A stretch of 64,000 nucleotides of DNA from Alnus glutinosa (taxonomy: Eukaryota > Streptophyta > Magnoliopsida > Fagales > Betulaceae), in assembly GCF_958979055.1 (NCBI RefSeq), contig NC_084888.1, forward strand, positions 30,494,804-30,558,803, read 5' to 3'. How positions within the stretch are numbered: position 1 is the first letter of the stretch; each line of letters opens with the position of its first letter. Under the pieces are notes generated by a model. It saw nothing but the letters and a program-made list of their open reading frames with translations, had not been told where the DNA came from and made no database searches. This document shows, piece by piece, positions 45,153 through 57,700 of this stretch. Position numbers and translations under genes: made by a program.

Positions 45153-45292
45153 CTTCGGCTTCGGCCAACTTGGTCGGTGGGTTGGTCAGGTTGCTTCTGA
45201 GAAAGAATGACACGGGGCAGGGTGGAATTATTGCAGGCTTTCTTGTGATTCTTGTAGAAATAGTGGGTGCTCGGTGATGCCATTGAAGCCAT
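43596..45292 (-). CDS. DUF1499 family protein, probably plastid-targeted
   Basis: Seven exons join in frame to 216 aa: 45292-45153, 45057-45001, 44849-44724, 44216-44150, 44040-43948, 43854-43741, 43649-43596. The product starts MASMASPSTHYFYKNHKKAC, a Ser/Thr/Lys-rich presequence that fits a transit peptide, has a hydrophobic segment LAVIGAIFSL (about residues 56-66), then LGVQKNPPSLALCPATKNCI, STSENVSDLVHYAPPWNYN, KPDKFTPRIVEKKDDYVRVE, FVDDVEFWFPPGKNSIVEYR, SASRLGNYDFDVNRKRIK and ends KKGWASEDSF. The CPxTxNCVST and YRSASRxGxxDxGxNRKRI motifs define DUF1499, whose plant members are thylakoid-associated; function unknown. I start at 45292 (AACAATGGC context); an upstream in-frame Met at 45328 is possible. 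Intron 1 starts inside a GA/CT microsatellite. Divergent to Ku80. Confidence 0.92.
44611..44633 (+). mobile_element. Ultra-short LINE tail in DUF1499 gene intron 3
   Basis: The perfect 11-bp repeat ATGTTCTTAAG (44600-44610 and 44634-44644) flanks only ATTATC plus an 18-base poly-A. It matches the LINE 3' end except for one base. Antisense to the host gene. Confidence 0.7.
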
Positions 45293-45657
45293 TGTTGAAA
45301 GCTCAAAGCTATCTCTGCGACTCTGCATGTATGCAAGTTGCTCTTCTCTCCCACGGATTTTATTGTACTCGCTTATTAGCGGGCCGCCATTGGGCCTGGT
45401 GATACACTTCCAAACTTCGCAATTTTGTAAATGGGCTTTTTTACGGGGCTCTTCTTTCGGGGTTCAGTTGTCAATATCTTTGAGATTTGGGACCTTTTTG
45501 TAATTTGCGAAACTCCTTGACCCGGGGCGGGAAAAACATTAAAAAAAAAAAAAAAGAAAAAAAAAAAAGCACTCTCCTTCTTTCGGGTTCATTTGCTCCT
45601 CTATTCGCTGCCCAGCTTCTCTCCCCCAAGCTTTTACTCTCTCTCTCTCTCTCTTCA
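45293..45657. promoter_or_regulatory. Bidirectional promoter of DUF1499 gene and Ku80
   Basis: Only 365 bp separate the two start codons. GGCGGGAAA at 45526-45534 is a canonical E2F site (inverse TTTCCCGCC), about 125 bases before the Ku80 ATG. Poly-A and CT tracts follow in the Ku80 5' UTR. E2F control is known for plant replication and repair genes; occupancy here is inferred from sequence only. Confidence 0.55.
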
Positions 45658-48627
45658 ATGGCTCGGAACAAGGTAAAACAATATCACTCGCTACATATCT
45701 CTACGATTTCTTCATTTCTACTACTCAGTCTTTGACAGGTTTTTTCAAAATTTGAAATTTGCTCTAACTCTTCGTTTGTTAAAACCTCTTTCTGCCTCAG
45801 TTGATCATAATCTGTACTCATTTTTGTAGGTATTTTTGTGTCTAAAGCCTCTTAATTTTTCTTTGTTCATTCCATTGGCAAATTCCTTCCCCTCTCATTT
45901 GGTACTTTTAATACGTTATATTCTAATTGCTCTGCGCTCTAATTTTGCTGTGTTAGTTGTTTATGATTTCTATTATGCTTTCTTTAGGGTTTATAGTTTA
46001 GGGTTTGAACTTACCAATTTATGAAAATTCACTTACCGTAAGTAGTTAAAGATGAAATTCTTTTTGTTATTTTTTTTAGCGAAAATGAAATTCTTTTTTA
46101 GTGCTTCAAATGTTTTACTTTTATGTATTGCATATTTTATTTTATTGTTCGTGCTTTGGGTAATAGGAGACCTTGCTATTGTTGCTCGATGTGGGTCCTT
46201 CAATGCACGATGTTCTTCCTGAAGTTGAAAAAGTCTGCTCCTTGCTAGTAGAGAAAAAGGTATTACTTTAAGTTCTGAATTGCTTTAGTTATAATCTCTT
46301 TGTAATTTCTCTTGTCTAATACTCTTCCTTTTGTTTCTGCAGCTCATATACCATAAATTTGATGAAGTGGGTCTTATTTTATTTGGAACTGAAGGTATGC
46401 TTTAGCTTTCTAATTGACGATTTTAGGCACTTTTTGTCAATTTAATTAATTCACGTTCATGATTCATTGCTTAGTTACGTCTAGTAAGGAAAAGAAATGG
46501 TAGACCTTCATATATTGATTGCTTGAAGCACGAGGGACTTTTTTTGTGGGCCTTTTTCTGGCTATAACTTGTTATGAAACGTTACTTAATGATGGTACCA
46601 TTGGAATTCTCAGACACGAAAAATGAGCTGACGAGGGAAGTGGGTGGGTATGAACATGTGGTGGTTTTACGAGATACCAAAGTTGTTGATGGAGATCTTG
46701 TTGAAACTTTACAACACCTCCCTCGAGGAACTTTCAATGGTGATTGTATCCTTTAATTGTTGTACTTTTTTTGGAAGATTATCCTTTGCTGATGTGTATC
46801 ATCAATGTTTTCTTTTTGGCATGTATTGTCTGCTTTAAATATTTTCATCCCCTGGCTCATTGCACTTAAAACAAAAATGCTGAGTTTCTTTCTCTTCTTA
46901 TGAAAAATTTCCTCATTGACTTTAAAATCTCTCCATTGCAATTTCTTTGCTTCGAAGAGAGTTAGCTTTAATCGTACCTTTTTGTAGAAAGATCCTTGAC
47001 TGACTTATACACATTTGTCTGTGCAGACAAAGCTCATTAACTCTGTAAAATATTGTATCTGCCTTCTTTCTTTCTTTTTTTTCTTTTTTTAAATAATTGT
47101 ATTTTAATTTCAACATTTGTGAAGATTGATGTTGTAGTATTATTCATCATCGCATCTATTATTTATTTAGCATAATTTCATATCTGTTATTGTTTTGATG
47201 GATGTATGGTGAACTTCATCTGAAGCTTGGAGATACTCTTATTATTCATGCATTACATAATATTTTGGAAGTAAATCATTGTTAGTGCCATTTACCTTTA
47301 GACCAAAGGCATCACCACCCCCATAACTACTAGTACTGGGTGGTGGGTGAGGTCATAGGTTCAAATACTGCTAGATGAATGGGTTAATTGTTAAGCAAAA
47401 ATGTAATTCATATATACTTGACTGTGCTCATTAATATTTTTTTGGCGCCTTGACTTCATTTGTAGTTCTTGATGCTATAATTGTTGGGATGGATATATTG
47501 ATAAAGAGGTTTGGAAAAACAGACAAAAAAAGGAAACGCCTTTGCCTTATAACAAATGCAATATGTCCTATTAAGGACCCATTTCAAGGAACCAAAGAAG
47601 ACCAAATAATCACCATCGGTGAACAAATGGTTCAACATGGCATGGGAATGGAAAGTATAGTTGTGAGGGGAAGGATTAGCGAGAATGCAAATAAGAGAGT
47701 AATGGATGAAAATGATATTCTATTGAATATATTTTCGAAAACAACATGTGCAAAATTGGTGTATGTTGAGAGTCCAATATCGTTGTTTGGTGCTCTAAGA
47801 ACTCGAAATATTTCTCCAGTTACAATATTCAGGGGTGATCTTGAAATCAGCTCCAAAATGAAGATTAAGGTGAGCTATTTGGTGCAGTATAGAAGTAAAT
47901 GTCAAGCATATGGTATTCATATTTTTATAGATTATGATTGTTCCATGCTATTGTTTCCTATCTAAAAAACATTTTTCTCTCATAACAAGGGACAAAATTA
48001 ATTACTTGAGCACATCAAATTGAACCTGATCTTGAAGTAGCTATTTCACACCTGTCAATGATTTTCTGTGGGATCCACTTGTCATCAAATGTGCCATTGG
48101 ATTATCTATCCTCCCAAGCAGTCATGCTTATCAAATATCACACTAATTAGATGTTAACTTTGTCCAACCCGTGCTTCATACTTTATTTTCTATTAAACAT
48201 TAGTAAAAGAACCCAAATTTCGAGTCATACATGGATAGGACAGCTGTGTGTCCCCAATCACATGGGAAGAATTCACAATCTAACATTGGACTTGCTGATA
48301 ATGAATTCGGAAAAATGTTATTGAGGGGTATAAAGGTTCTATAATCTAGATTCCAACAATGGTAGTTTGGTCCACAAACAGACAAAATTGGATATTATTT
48401 GCTTGTCATGACTTGTTCTACAGTACTGGATATTTTTTTTTACTCTCTCTCTCTCTCTCTCTCAATCTAACATTGGACTTGCTGAAAATGAATTCGGAAA
48501 AATGTTATTGAGGGGTATAAAGGTTCTATAATCTAGATTCCAACAATGGTAGTTTGGTCCACAAACAGACAAAATTGGATATTATTTGCTTGTCATGACT
48601 TGTTCTACAGTACTGGATATTTTTTGT

Positions 48628-48687
<60 letters not shown>

Positions 48688-51600
48688 AAATACACATTTT
48701 CCCTAACTTTAAAATCTTGCAGCCCTATGCTATGTTCCTGATATGGTTCACCACTATGGTTTACATATTTTTCTTTTACTTTATTATCAGCAACATCACT
48801 AATTTCATTATCTAAGGAAATAGCCACATCTACGTTTCACCCCAAAAGTCTAGTAAAAAATTATAATTGAAGTTCTCTAAAGTTACTTCTATAGTCTGAT
48901 TTACCTAGTACACAACCTATACATGATTTGGCACATACACACCTTCATAACCACCCACTCAATATAGGACTTAATTTTACAATGTGAGATATCATAATCT
49001 CCCCCAATCAAATCTTTGATGTCCTTGTTAGGGTCTACATTAGAATGTAGTGTCTCAGTGCCACATGGTAATACTAAGAATTAATACCATTTGTCATGAT
49101 GTTATAGCTCAAGAGGACTTGTCAAAGTTACTTATCAAAAAAAAAGAGGACTTGTCGAAGTTATACTTGAAGCTTTATAGAATCACTTATATAATCCAGT
49201 TTTCATCTAATGCACAATCAATATGGGACTTAACACATACATGTCTTCATTACCCACTCGCTCAATATGGGACTTAATTTTTTTCAATATGGGGCATTAC
49301 AATTAAATTATGTTGTGCAAATTTGGTTAATAATTTCTAAGCCAGCCCAATGGCACCAACCTCTTTTTCGGGTAGCTTACCTTTGCTTCAACAGTTTATG
49401 CAGTTTGAGAGTACTAAGCCCCATTGTCACCGAAGTGTGTTAATTTGGTTTGGGGCCAGTAATTTAGTAACAAAGAGAATTTGGGAATGTATCATATTAC
49501 TCTTCCAACTGATAGAGGATTAATGTGGAGAGCACTGTTTGGGGTAATCATTGAGGAAATCACCAATTCATTGTAATTGAATATGTTAGTGAGTCATCTT
49601 TTGTCTGATACATGTTATATGTCTCAGTTAATTGTAGGTATCAGCACATTGTTTCGGGTTTCTTTTTGGTAATGGAGTTGTGCTGGATAGAACTGAGAAG
49701 TGATACAAGATGCACAATCAAAGCAGGATACATAAGAGCATATTTTCAATGAGAATGAGGTGACTAGAGAGCACCTAGAGATTGTGTCAAAAAGAGGAGA
49801 TCTCTGGGAGATCTGAAACTAGACAATGGAGCTCTTGTGGTGATATTTTATTGGTCATTTAGCATGTGCCAGAGTATATAAGCTAGATTTAGGTGCTATT
49901 TTTCATCTCAATACCAGGTGCTGTGTGAGCAAAGTGAACAAGAGCAGCAGGGTAACATCAAGCTGAGGTTATGGTGTAAATTAGGCAGGACTCCAAAGTA
50001 GAGTAGTATTCTCAGGTAGGTTCAAGTGGAAGTTTCTGCCTGCTTCAGCAATCAAGTGAATATCTTAAGTCATACCTTGGATTGGTGGCAGGGTTTCCCC
50101 CATGATCTACAAGTGGTCCAAAGCACTATGGACCTTGATTTTCTACCAAGCACCTAGCATCTGGTGCAATACTGTATATGTTGCCAAGTGAGCCAATTGC
50201 CTTGTTACCTCTCATGCCATTGGTCTGCAATCACAGTCATGATGCTTTTGATGCCAGTGCACTGATCGGTCATAAGCTACCCTTGCTCAAAACAAATTGG
50301 CAGCATAGGATTTCGCTATACTGAGTAACGTTGTATGTTGCATTCTGATAATAATTGTGATTCTTGTTGGTTTATGGCTTGTGCTGATTGTATCTTGCCT
50401 AAATTTCTCTGTTTCATGATCTTAATGCATGGGCTTCTTCTATTATACCTTGTTCTTTGCAAGTGCTTATAGAAACATACCAAATTTATCTCATTCATTG
50501 CTTAATTGATATTAGGTATGGGTTTACAAGAAAACGTCAGAAGAGAAGTTTCCTACTTTGAAGAAATATTCTGACAAAGCACCTGCAACTGATAAATTTG
50601 CCACCCATGAGGTCAAGGTAGATTATGAGTACAAAAATGTTGAAGGTCCTAGTAGAGTTGTACCTCCAGAAGAAAGGATTAAAGGATATCGTTATGGACC
50701 TCAAGTAGTTCCTATAGCACCTTCTGAATGGGATGCTGTCAAGTTCAAACCAGAGAAGAGTGTAAAACTTCTAGGATTTACTGATTCTTCAAACATAATG
50801 CGGTACATTTTAACTGCTTTGACTTGCATACTTAAGCTTTCCTTTTGGTTAATGTCAATCGCAATAATAATCTTTTGATTTCCCTTTTCTTTTGTCTTGA
50901 CCAACATATATGTATCAAGACACTATTACATGAAAGATGCCAATGTTTTCATTGCTGACCCGGGCAATACAAGGGCAGTTCTTGCAGTTTCTGCCTTAGC
51001 AAGAGCAATGAAGGAGAAAAATAAGGTGGCTCTTGTGCGTTGTGTTTGGAGAAATGGACAGGGGAATGTTGTCGTGGGGGTTCTGACACCCAATGTATCT
51101 GAGAAAGATAATATTGTAAGTCTTCATTCACATGTTTACTAAGTCCTGTTAAACTTGGTAATTTGTATATTTTTGCTTATCATTCTTTTGATAATTTTGG
51201 TTCCTTATTAATTTCTCATGCTTTGTGTAATTGCTGGGCAGCCTGATTCGTTTTACTTTAATGTGCTTCCCTTCGCTGAGGATGTTCGAGAATTTCAATT
51301 CCCATCTTTCAACAATTTACCAGCATCATGGCAGCCTAATGAACAGCAGCAAGAGGCTGCAGATAACTTGGTAAAGATGCTTGACCTGGCACCACCTGGA
51401 AAAGAGGAAGCTCTGCAGCCTGAATTTATACCAAATCCTCTTTTGGAGGTACTCATTCATCCAATTCCTCTATCTGTATTATAGTAGTTTGACATAGAGT
51501 GTAAATGAGTGCAGGGTCTATGGCCATTAAGTGATTATGGTAATATAACTAATGGAAAGATTTTAATAAATAAATTAAAAGTTATTTATGCTTGTCAGCT

Positions 51601-53357
51601 TGTTGCATAAGCTGTATATACACGCAAAGAGCATGTTTTTTTTTTTTTTTTGTCCTAGAGAAGATAATTAGCACCACAAGTCCTGGAAGGACAATTATGC
51701 AGGTCCCTTGGTGCCCCCTTGGATTACATAAAATTACTGCAGGGTCAAACAGGGAGAAAATGTTGATATCTGTAACAGGATGATATACGAGAATAACGTC
51801 TTGAGCAATTCTAAAAGGACAATATTTCAAAAGCTATGTGAGAGATGAACAAGGAGTGTGTTTCTGAGGCTTTCTTACACCCCTTCAATATGGTATGCCG
51901 GTATTCTGCTTGTAACTAATACTGAAGTTATATATTGTCAGCGTTTCTATCGTCTTCTTGAGTTGAAATCAAAGCAGCCAGATGCAGCTGTACCTCCACT
52001 TGATGAAACCCTCAAGAAGATAACTGAACCTGATCCAGAACTACTTTCTCAAAACAAGTCTGTTATTGATGCATTCCGCAGGATTTTTGAACTCAAAGAG
52101 AAACCAAAGGTCACTTTTGCTGATGCACTTTCAAAAAAAAAAAAATGGTATGCTGTGAAATTTAACATGGTCATTGAAGTTCTGAATTTTATTTGGATTG
52201 CAGCTGAAGAAATCAAATCGGCGATTTTTGCGAGAAAACCCATCTGGATCGAACAAGGAAGAGGGTTACGGTGACATTTCTGCTCAAGTTCTCGATTCCA
52301 TTGGAAACACATCTGCTGTTAAGGTTGAGAAAATTGGGGACTTGACCCCTGTCCAAGATTTTGATACCATGATGTCACGTAGAGATGGTCCAGAATGGGT
52401 TGGTAAAGCAATCAAGGACATGAAACACAAAATATTTGACTTGGTGGAGGACTCCCATGAAGGGGACAATTATCCTAAAGCAATGGAATGTCTAGTTGCC
52501 CTTCGCAAGGGTTGCATCCTTGAGCAGGTAGCCCCCCTCCCCTTTTTCTTCCGACCCCCAATTGGTTTTGAGTAGAATTTGATGAATTATTGAATTTTAT
52601 TTTAGTTTGAAACTAGGTAAAGGTCAGATTATATTTAAGGCAACAGTTAAATAGTACACTTTCATTTATTGAGTTGCCTTATACTTACTACCCTAGTGAT
52701 TTTGGTCGGTGGGCTACTAAAAGTTTTTGCTTAGGTTTGCATGGGGTAAACAATAGGGCAGTGATCTTTTCAGTTACAATAACTTGCCCTTTTCACTACT
52801 TATTTGATTTAGCTATCATCCTATGTGTTCTTTTAGGACAGAATTCTTCCAATAGATGTTTGTACCATAATATATAGATGTGTATACCTTAATTGTCTAT
52901 GCTTAATAGCCTGAGCAACTTGGTGATCTCTAGGTCATAGTTTAGCATATGTGTTTCGACATCTATAGTTAGACCAACTATTTTTTTAATGTCCATGGGT
53001 TTTTCCTTTGCAGGAACCGAAACATTTCAACGATTTCCTGCACCATCTTTGTAACTTCTGCCGGGAGAAGGACCTTGATAGTTTCTGTGAATTTCTTGCA
53101 TCCAAAGAACTCACCCTGATCTCCAAGACAGAAGCCATAGACAGGTTTATATCCCTATGTTTCTTTTGTTCTATTCATTTTTTTTTTATTGCATACTTTT
53201 ATTTTAATAATTGTTCTTTTGTGTTCTCATTTGATTTAGCGGCTCTTTTTTTTTTCTTTTTTTTTTTTTATTTCTCCTAAGCAGTGAAGTTAGTGATGAT
53301 GAAGCTAGAAGTTTTTTGGTTAAACTAGAGCCAAAAACGGAGAACTTGAGTGGATAA
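45658..53357 (+). CDS. KU80: Ku80 (XRCC5), DNA double-strand break repair
   Basis: Twelve exons join in frame to 693 aa: 45658-45672, 46167-46259, 46343-46394, 46614-46745, 47466-47869, 50516-50802, 50920-51115, 51242-51448, 51942-52109, 52204-52527, 53014-53144, 53285-53357. Arabidopsis KU80 is 680 aa. The product starts MARNKETLLLLLDVGPSMHD (vWA-like alpha/beta domain, to about residue 235), then the Ku beta-barrel core (KEKNKVALVRCVWRNGQGNV, PDSFYFNVLPFAEDVREFQF) to about 460, the helical arm (RFYRLLELKSKQPDAAVPPL) and a C-terminal Ku_PK_bind-like helical domain (RRDGPEWVGKAIKDMKHKIF, CREKDLDSFCEFLASKEL) ending KTENLSG. With Ku70 it forms the DNA-end clamp for non-homologous end joining and telomere protection in the nucleus. 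Intron 5 is enlarged to 2.6 kb by a tandem duplication and a LINE tail. No stops or frameshifts in exons. Confidence 0.97.
48276..48690. repeat. 187-bp tandem duplication ending in CT microsatellite, Ku80 intron 5
   Basis: The sequence from AATCTAACATTGGACTTGC at 48277 recurs at 48464 with only a few differences, each copy ending in TACTCTCTCTCT. The CT tract is about 22 bases in the first copy and more than 50 in the second. Confidence 0.9.
49131..49144 (+). mobile_element. Ultra-short LINE tail in Ku80 intron 5
   Basis: AGAGGACTTGTCAAAGTTA (49112-49130) and AGAGGACTTGTCGAAGTTA (49145-49163) flank only CTTATC plus poly-A. One mismatch in 19 bases of target duplication. Same orientation as the gene. 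Confidence 0.85.
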
Positions 53358-54787
53358 TTCAGTGTCTGTCCTTGTAGATATCCCCATGTTGATGCTGATC
53401 ACAGTTGTGTATAGACACCCAAGTTTTGTTAGATGATGGGGATTATATTGTAGATGTTTAAATATTCAATTCTAGGATCTGTTTTAACCATGGAAGGCTT
53501 TTATTGAAACACTAGTTTTTTTTTTTTTTTTTTTATATTCATAACGGGAGTCGTTGAAAGCCCTTTTTTTGAAGAGGTTGATAAAGTTATATAACCAGTT
53601 TGGCCAAGTCTGGTATTTGAATGGCTGTTAGTCAAGCCGTGAGACCCAACACGGTAGAAAATAAGGTGTTAAGCTGATCAAACGGCTTTGGTCATGAAGT
53701 GCATATCTTTGTTTTGCTAGGGCGAAACTCTTTAGTGTGAAGAGAGGAACCAACGGTGGCACGAAGAGGCTCCCTTTTTTTTTCTTTTCTTTTTTCCCGG
53801 CAGTCGCGACCGATATTCCAACTTCACAGGCTTACCAAAAACTCTTCCAATTTTATTGATTTTTTATTATTATTATTATTATTATCATTATTTCTTCGAT
53901 AAATTTCCGGTTAGACTCTTGTATACATCGACTAAGCCATTGAAATTACAGCATGTGAACACAACTAGCCAACTTAAAATTAAAATTTTGAAAATAACTA
54001 TTAGAGTGTCATATCAGTAGACAGTACCAATTATACTCTTACAAAATAATAATAATTTTGGAATGGTCAAATCACCCCCATATTGGCTGGAGGGAGTGGC
54101 CAAACCACCCTCCCTCCTTTTGGCCATCTGGGGTGGGTTAACCATTTAAGAGTAATTTAACCATCTCTGCAATTTTATTTTATTTTATTTTATTTTTCTT
54201 ATTTGTTATTATAGAAAACCCGTGTCACAATATTATTGAAAACTTATTTGTTAATTTTACTTACCACGTAGAGTTTTTAATCACTTATTAATGCAACAGG
54301 TTAATTGATCTCTCCAAGTTCAATCTTTAGATTTCCAAAAACCAATCTTTCTTCATTTGACTATGAAGCACCTTTCTCAGTCTGCTCATATCATTCATAC
54401 GTAAGTCTTTCACTTAAAATACAAGCTTTCAACAAAATTTGCCACAACTTTGTCACAATTTTGCACAAGTCATCTAGAGCCCAAGTGACTTTATACATGA
54501 ATAGGTGAGAACGGTAAAGCGTGCGTACCATTGTAATTACTTCTTACTTGGCTGCGCCAACACCCAGCCTGTGGTTTCTTTTGCAAATCCTGCCTCAAGT
54601 ACCTTTTCACAATAGGACATGAAGTTAAATGAAGTATCTTCTATAATTTGTTATGAAAGTTGAATCAAAATCAATGAGAACCAACTACAAGTGAGAGACA
54701 AAAGGCTGCGTAATTTCATCCCAAAACAGATATGAACAAAACACAAAAAGCCAGCTCTCAGTAAGCAACACATGGGTTTTTTACAAA
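53358..54787. other. Convergent 3' region between Ku80 and FKBP gene
   Basis: Holds the 3' UTRs of both genes and, near 53990-54235, a decayed element with a GGTGG/CCACC inverted block (AGGGAGTGGCC ... GGCCATCTGGGGTGGG) like the GC-rich centre of the insertion at 26181-26806. No coding frame recognised. Confidence 0.45.
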
Positions 54788-57700
54788 TCAATGGACTTTA
54801 ACTAATTCCACGTCATATTCCAGCCATGAGTCTGGTGGTACGTTTTCACCACATCCTTCACTCCCAAAACTGCAACACAGGCAAAAATGTCACGTGAGAA
54901 CCCGAAGAAAGAAGAAGAAAAAAAAGAATGGGCTGCAAAACTCAGTCAAAGAATACGGATCACATACCCCATTGATGGTGGGATGATAAGTCTTCTCTTT
55001 TCACCTACTCGCATCCCTAAGAACCGTGCACATGTGTCAGGATAGAGAATAATAACTAACAACTTTAAATGTAAATACATTTCCGTCGGGATAAAAAACC
55101 ATCTCAAGAGCAATACCATCGAGACCGATATCCCAACCCTCGATCACTTTTCCCACACCTGCAAGAAGCCACATATATTAAACCATGTAATAAGAGTAAC
55201 ATATCATATCTAGGAGAACCATGATTATATCTCGTATCGTAGTACCTAGGCGAAACTTGTAGGGAGCAGCACCAACATTTGAGTCAAATGATTCTCCATT
55301 CTCTTTCAACTTGCCATTGTAATTGATGCTGATCTGGAAGCAAATAAAATTTACATCAATTTTTTAGAATTTTTCTAAAACACTTTTCTTTGATATTCTA
55401 CAGTTCAAGATACAAATATTACTTTTGGTAAGCTACCCCTCAGCCGACCCAGAAAAGAATACAAACTGCTATTTCTGTTCATTACTTTTGGGGAAATGCT
55501 ACGCATCACAAATTTTTTTTTCAAAATTTGGTTCCCAAATGATGTGTCACAATCTCATGTAATCTATCATTTTGAGAAATGTGTCATAATCTCAAGGGAT
55601 TGTGATACATCATTTGGAAACAAAATTTTGGAAGAAAATTTTGGAAAGTCTAATATTTCTCTTACTTTTGATTGGAAGACTACATGCAGGAAAACACATT
55701 TAAAGGGACTTACCTTTTTCCCAAAAGCAGCAACTTTGCCGTCTGGTTTACCCATTTCTAGCACCTCAATCATTAATCCATTAGACAAGGTCTGAACTTG
55801 AGACGACTTGTCATTAACTTCCTTGTTCTCAATCTTGTCTACTGACAGAAGGGATATATTCTTGTTCACAGCTTCCACATTCTCCTGGGTTCTACTCTTT
55901 TTCTTCTTCTTAATATTCTTCTCCTTGGAATGATTTTCATCATCAAATTCACGAACATTGCTGTCAAAACTCCTGTATAAAATAATGTAAGAATGATATA
56001 AATGAAGAGTAGCGAGGAGTATTCATCTTGCAACTGCTTATCACTCAGGAGATCACTATGGACAAGAGAATTGTCCAAGTAAGTGCATCCTTCTCACAAG
56101 TGAAAAAATAAAATAGAATAAATGTTCTTTGTGATTTTGATTAGTTGATTGGAAGGATTTCTTAAATTTTCTCTCTTTCTCTCACTTGTATTTGGGTTGG
56201 GTTGGTAGAGAGGGCAGAGTTCATAGTTCATGCAACTTCTTTTGGGTGTTTAAGTGCCTCAGCAGAATCAACGCTCAAAAAAATATTGACTTGTCATTGG
56301 CTGGACTCTCTCTATTTGGGTCAGGTTAGGGGAGGGGGCAGACCTCATGCGACTTCAGTGTGTAGGTTTCTATGCATTTGTAGAATTGAAGCTCAAAAAA
56401 GTACTGACTTGTCATTGGCTAAATTCTGATTTTGTTCGTCTGTCATTGGCAGACCCTGGACAATGTCATTAGCCTTTGCTTCATTTTGCTGAGCTCTGTC
56501 TTCCCTGACACCGTTGTTATGCTTACTGTCAGTTTTAGAAATTTTTACATCCCTTGCCTGTTGTTTACTCTTCTTTTTAAGTTTTTCACCAACTTCAGAG
56601 CCTATTTTGGTGGAAGGCAGCAAAGGATTTTCAGGCAGTTCAACTTCCCTGCTTAAGTAAATATTAACAAAAAGATCAACAAACTGAAGTCTTGGTAAAC
56701 CCTTTCAATAAGAGGAATATGTTATATATTCAATAATTTAAGTTCGGATCACAAATATACTCACAGAGATCCTAGGATCATATTGTTAGCCTTGACCTCA
56801 TCTTGCTGCACTTTATCCTCTTTAACAATATTGCTGTCCTTACCAAATGCTTTCCCCTCCTTGAGACGTTCTTTCCTTTTCTTCTTTGGTTTTTCACCAT
56901 CTTCAGACCCCACTTTAGTGGAAGGCAGAAAAAATTTATCCAGCAATTCAGCTTCCCTGCTTGAGTAAAAATAAACAATGACTAGGATCAAGACAATACC
57001 CAGTAAACTCCAATATGTGAACATCTTATATGAGAACATGATATATGCAAAACACAGATCACTGAAATACTCACTTATCATTGGCTGCCTTATCTCTTAA
57101 AGGAAAATCTTGGACCCTGTTCTCAGCATTTGACTCATTTTGCTGGGCTTTATCCTCCTTAACAAAATTGTAATGCTTACTTTCAGCTTCACATGTCCTC
57201 TCCTCCTTTTCCCGTTCTTTCCTTTTCTTCTTAGGCCTTTCACCATCTTCACAGCCCACTTCAGTGGAAGGCAGCATAACAGTATCTGACAGTTCAAGTT
57301 CTTCTGTCCTCTTGTAACTCGTTTCACCTGTTCCCTTGTCAGCTCTGCCATCGACTTCCTCTGTTCTTTCCTTCATGGTGGTTTTAGACTGACCATCTAT
57401 AAAAACATCATGGGCTTTTCTTTTTGGTTGAATAGCATAATTTCCATCATCTTCTGCCTTCTGGTCACTCGTTTCACCTGTTCCCTTGTCAGTCTTTCCT
57501 TCTATTTCCTCTGTTGTTTTTTCTATGGTAATTTTCGGCTGACCTGAAACAACATTGTCAGCTGTTCTTGTTGGTTCAATAACATAATTTCCATCTTCTG
57601 TCTTCTTATTACTGGTTTCACATGTTTCCTTGTTAGTGTTTCCTTCAACTTCCTCTGTTGTTTTATTTGCGGTGGTTTTACTCTTGTAGAGATATGAAAT

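Noticed and set aside
44935..45354. 139-aa minus-strand frame overlapping DUF1499 exon 1
   Set aside because: Reads through the CT microsatellite in a different frame; the correct frame splices at 45153 and continues at 45057 in family-conserved sequence.
56202..56429. Plus-strand open frame of 75 aa in the FKBP gene
   Set aside because: Antisense to intron 7 with its decayed exon-boundary copies; no domain.
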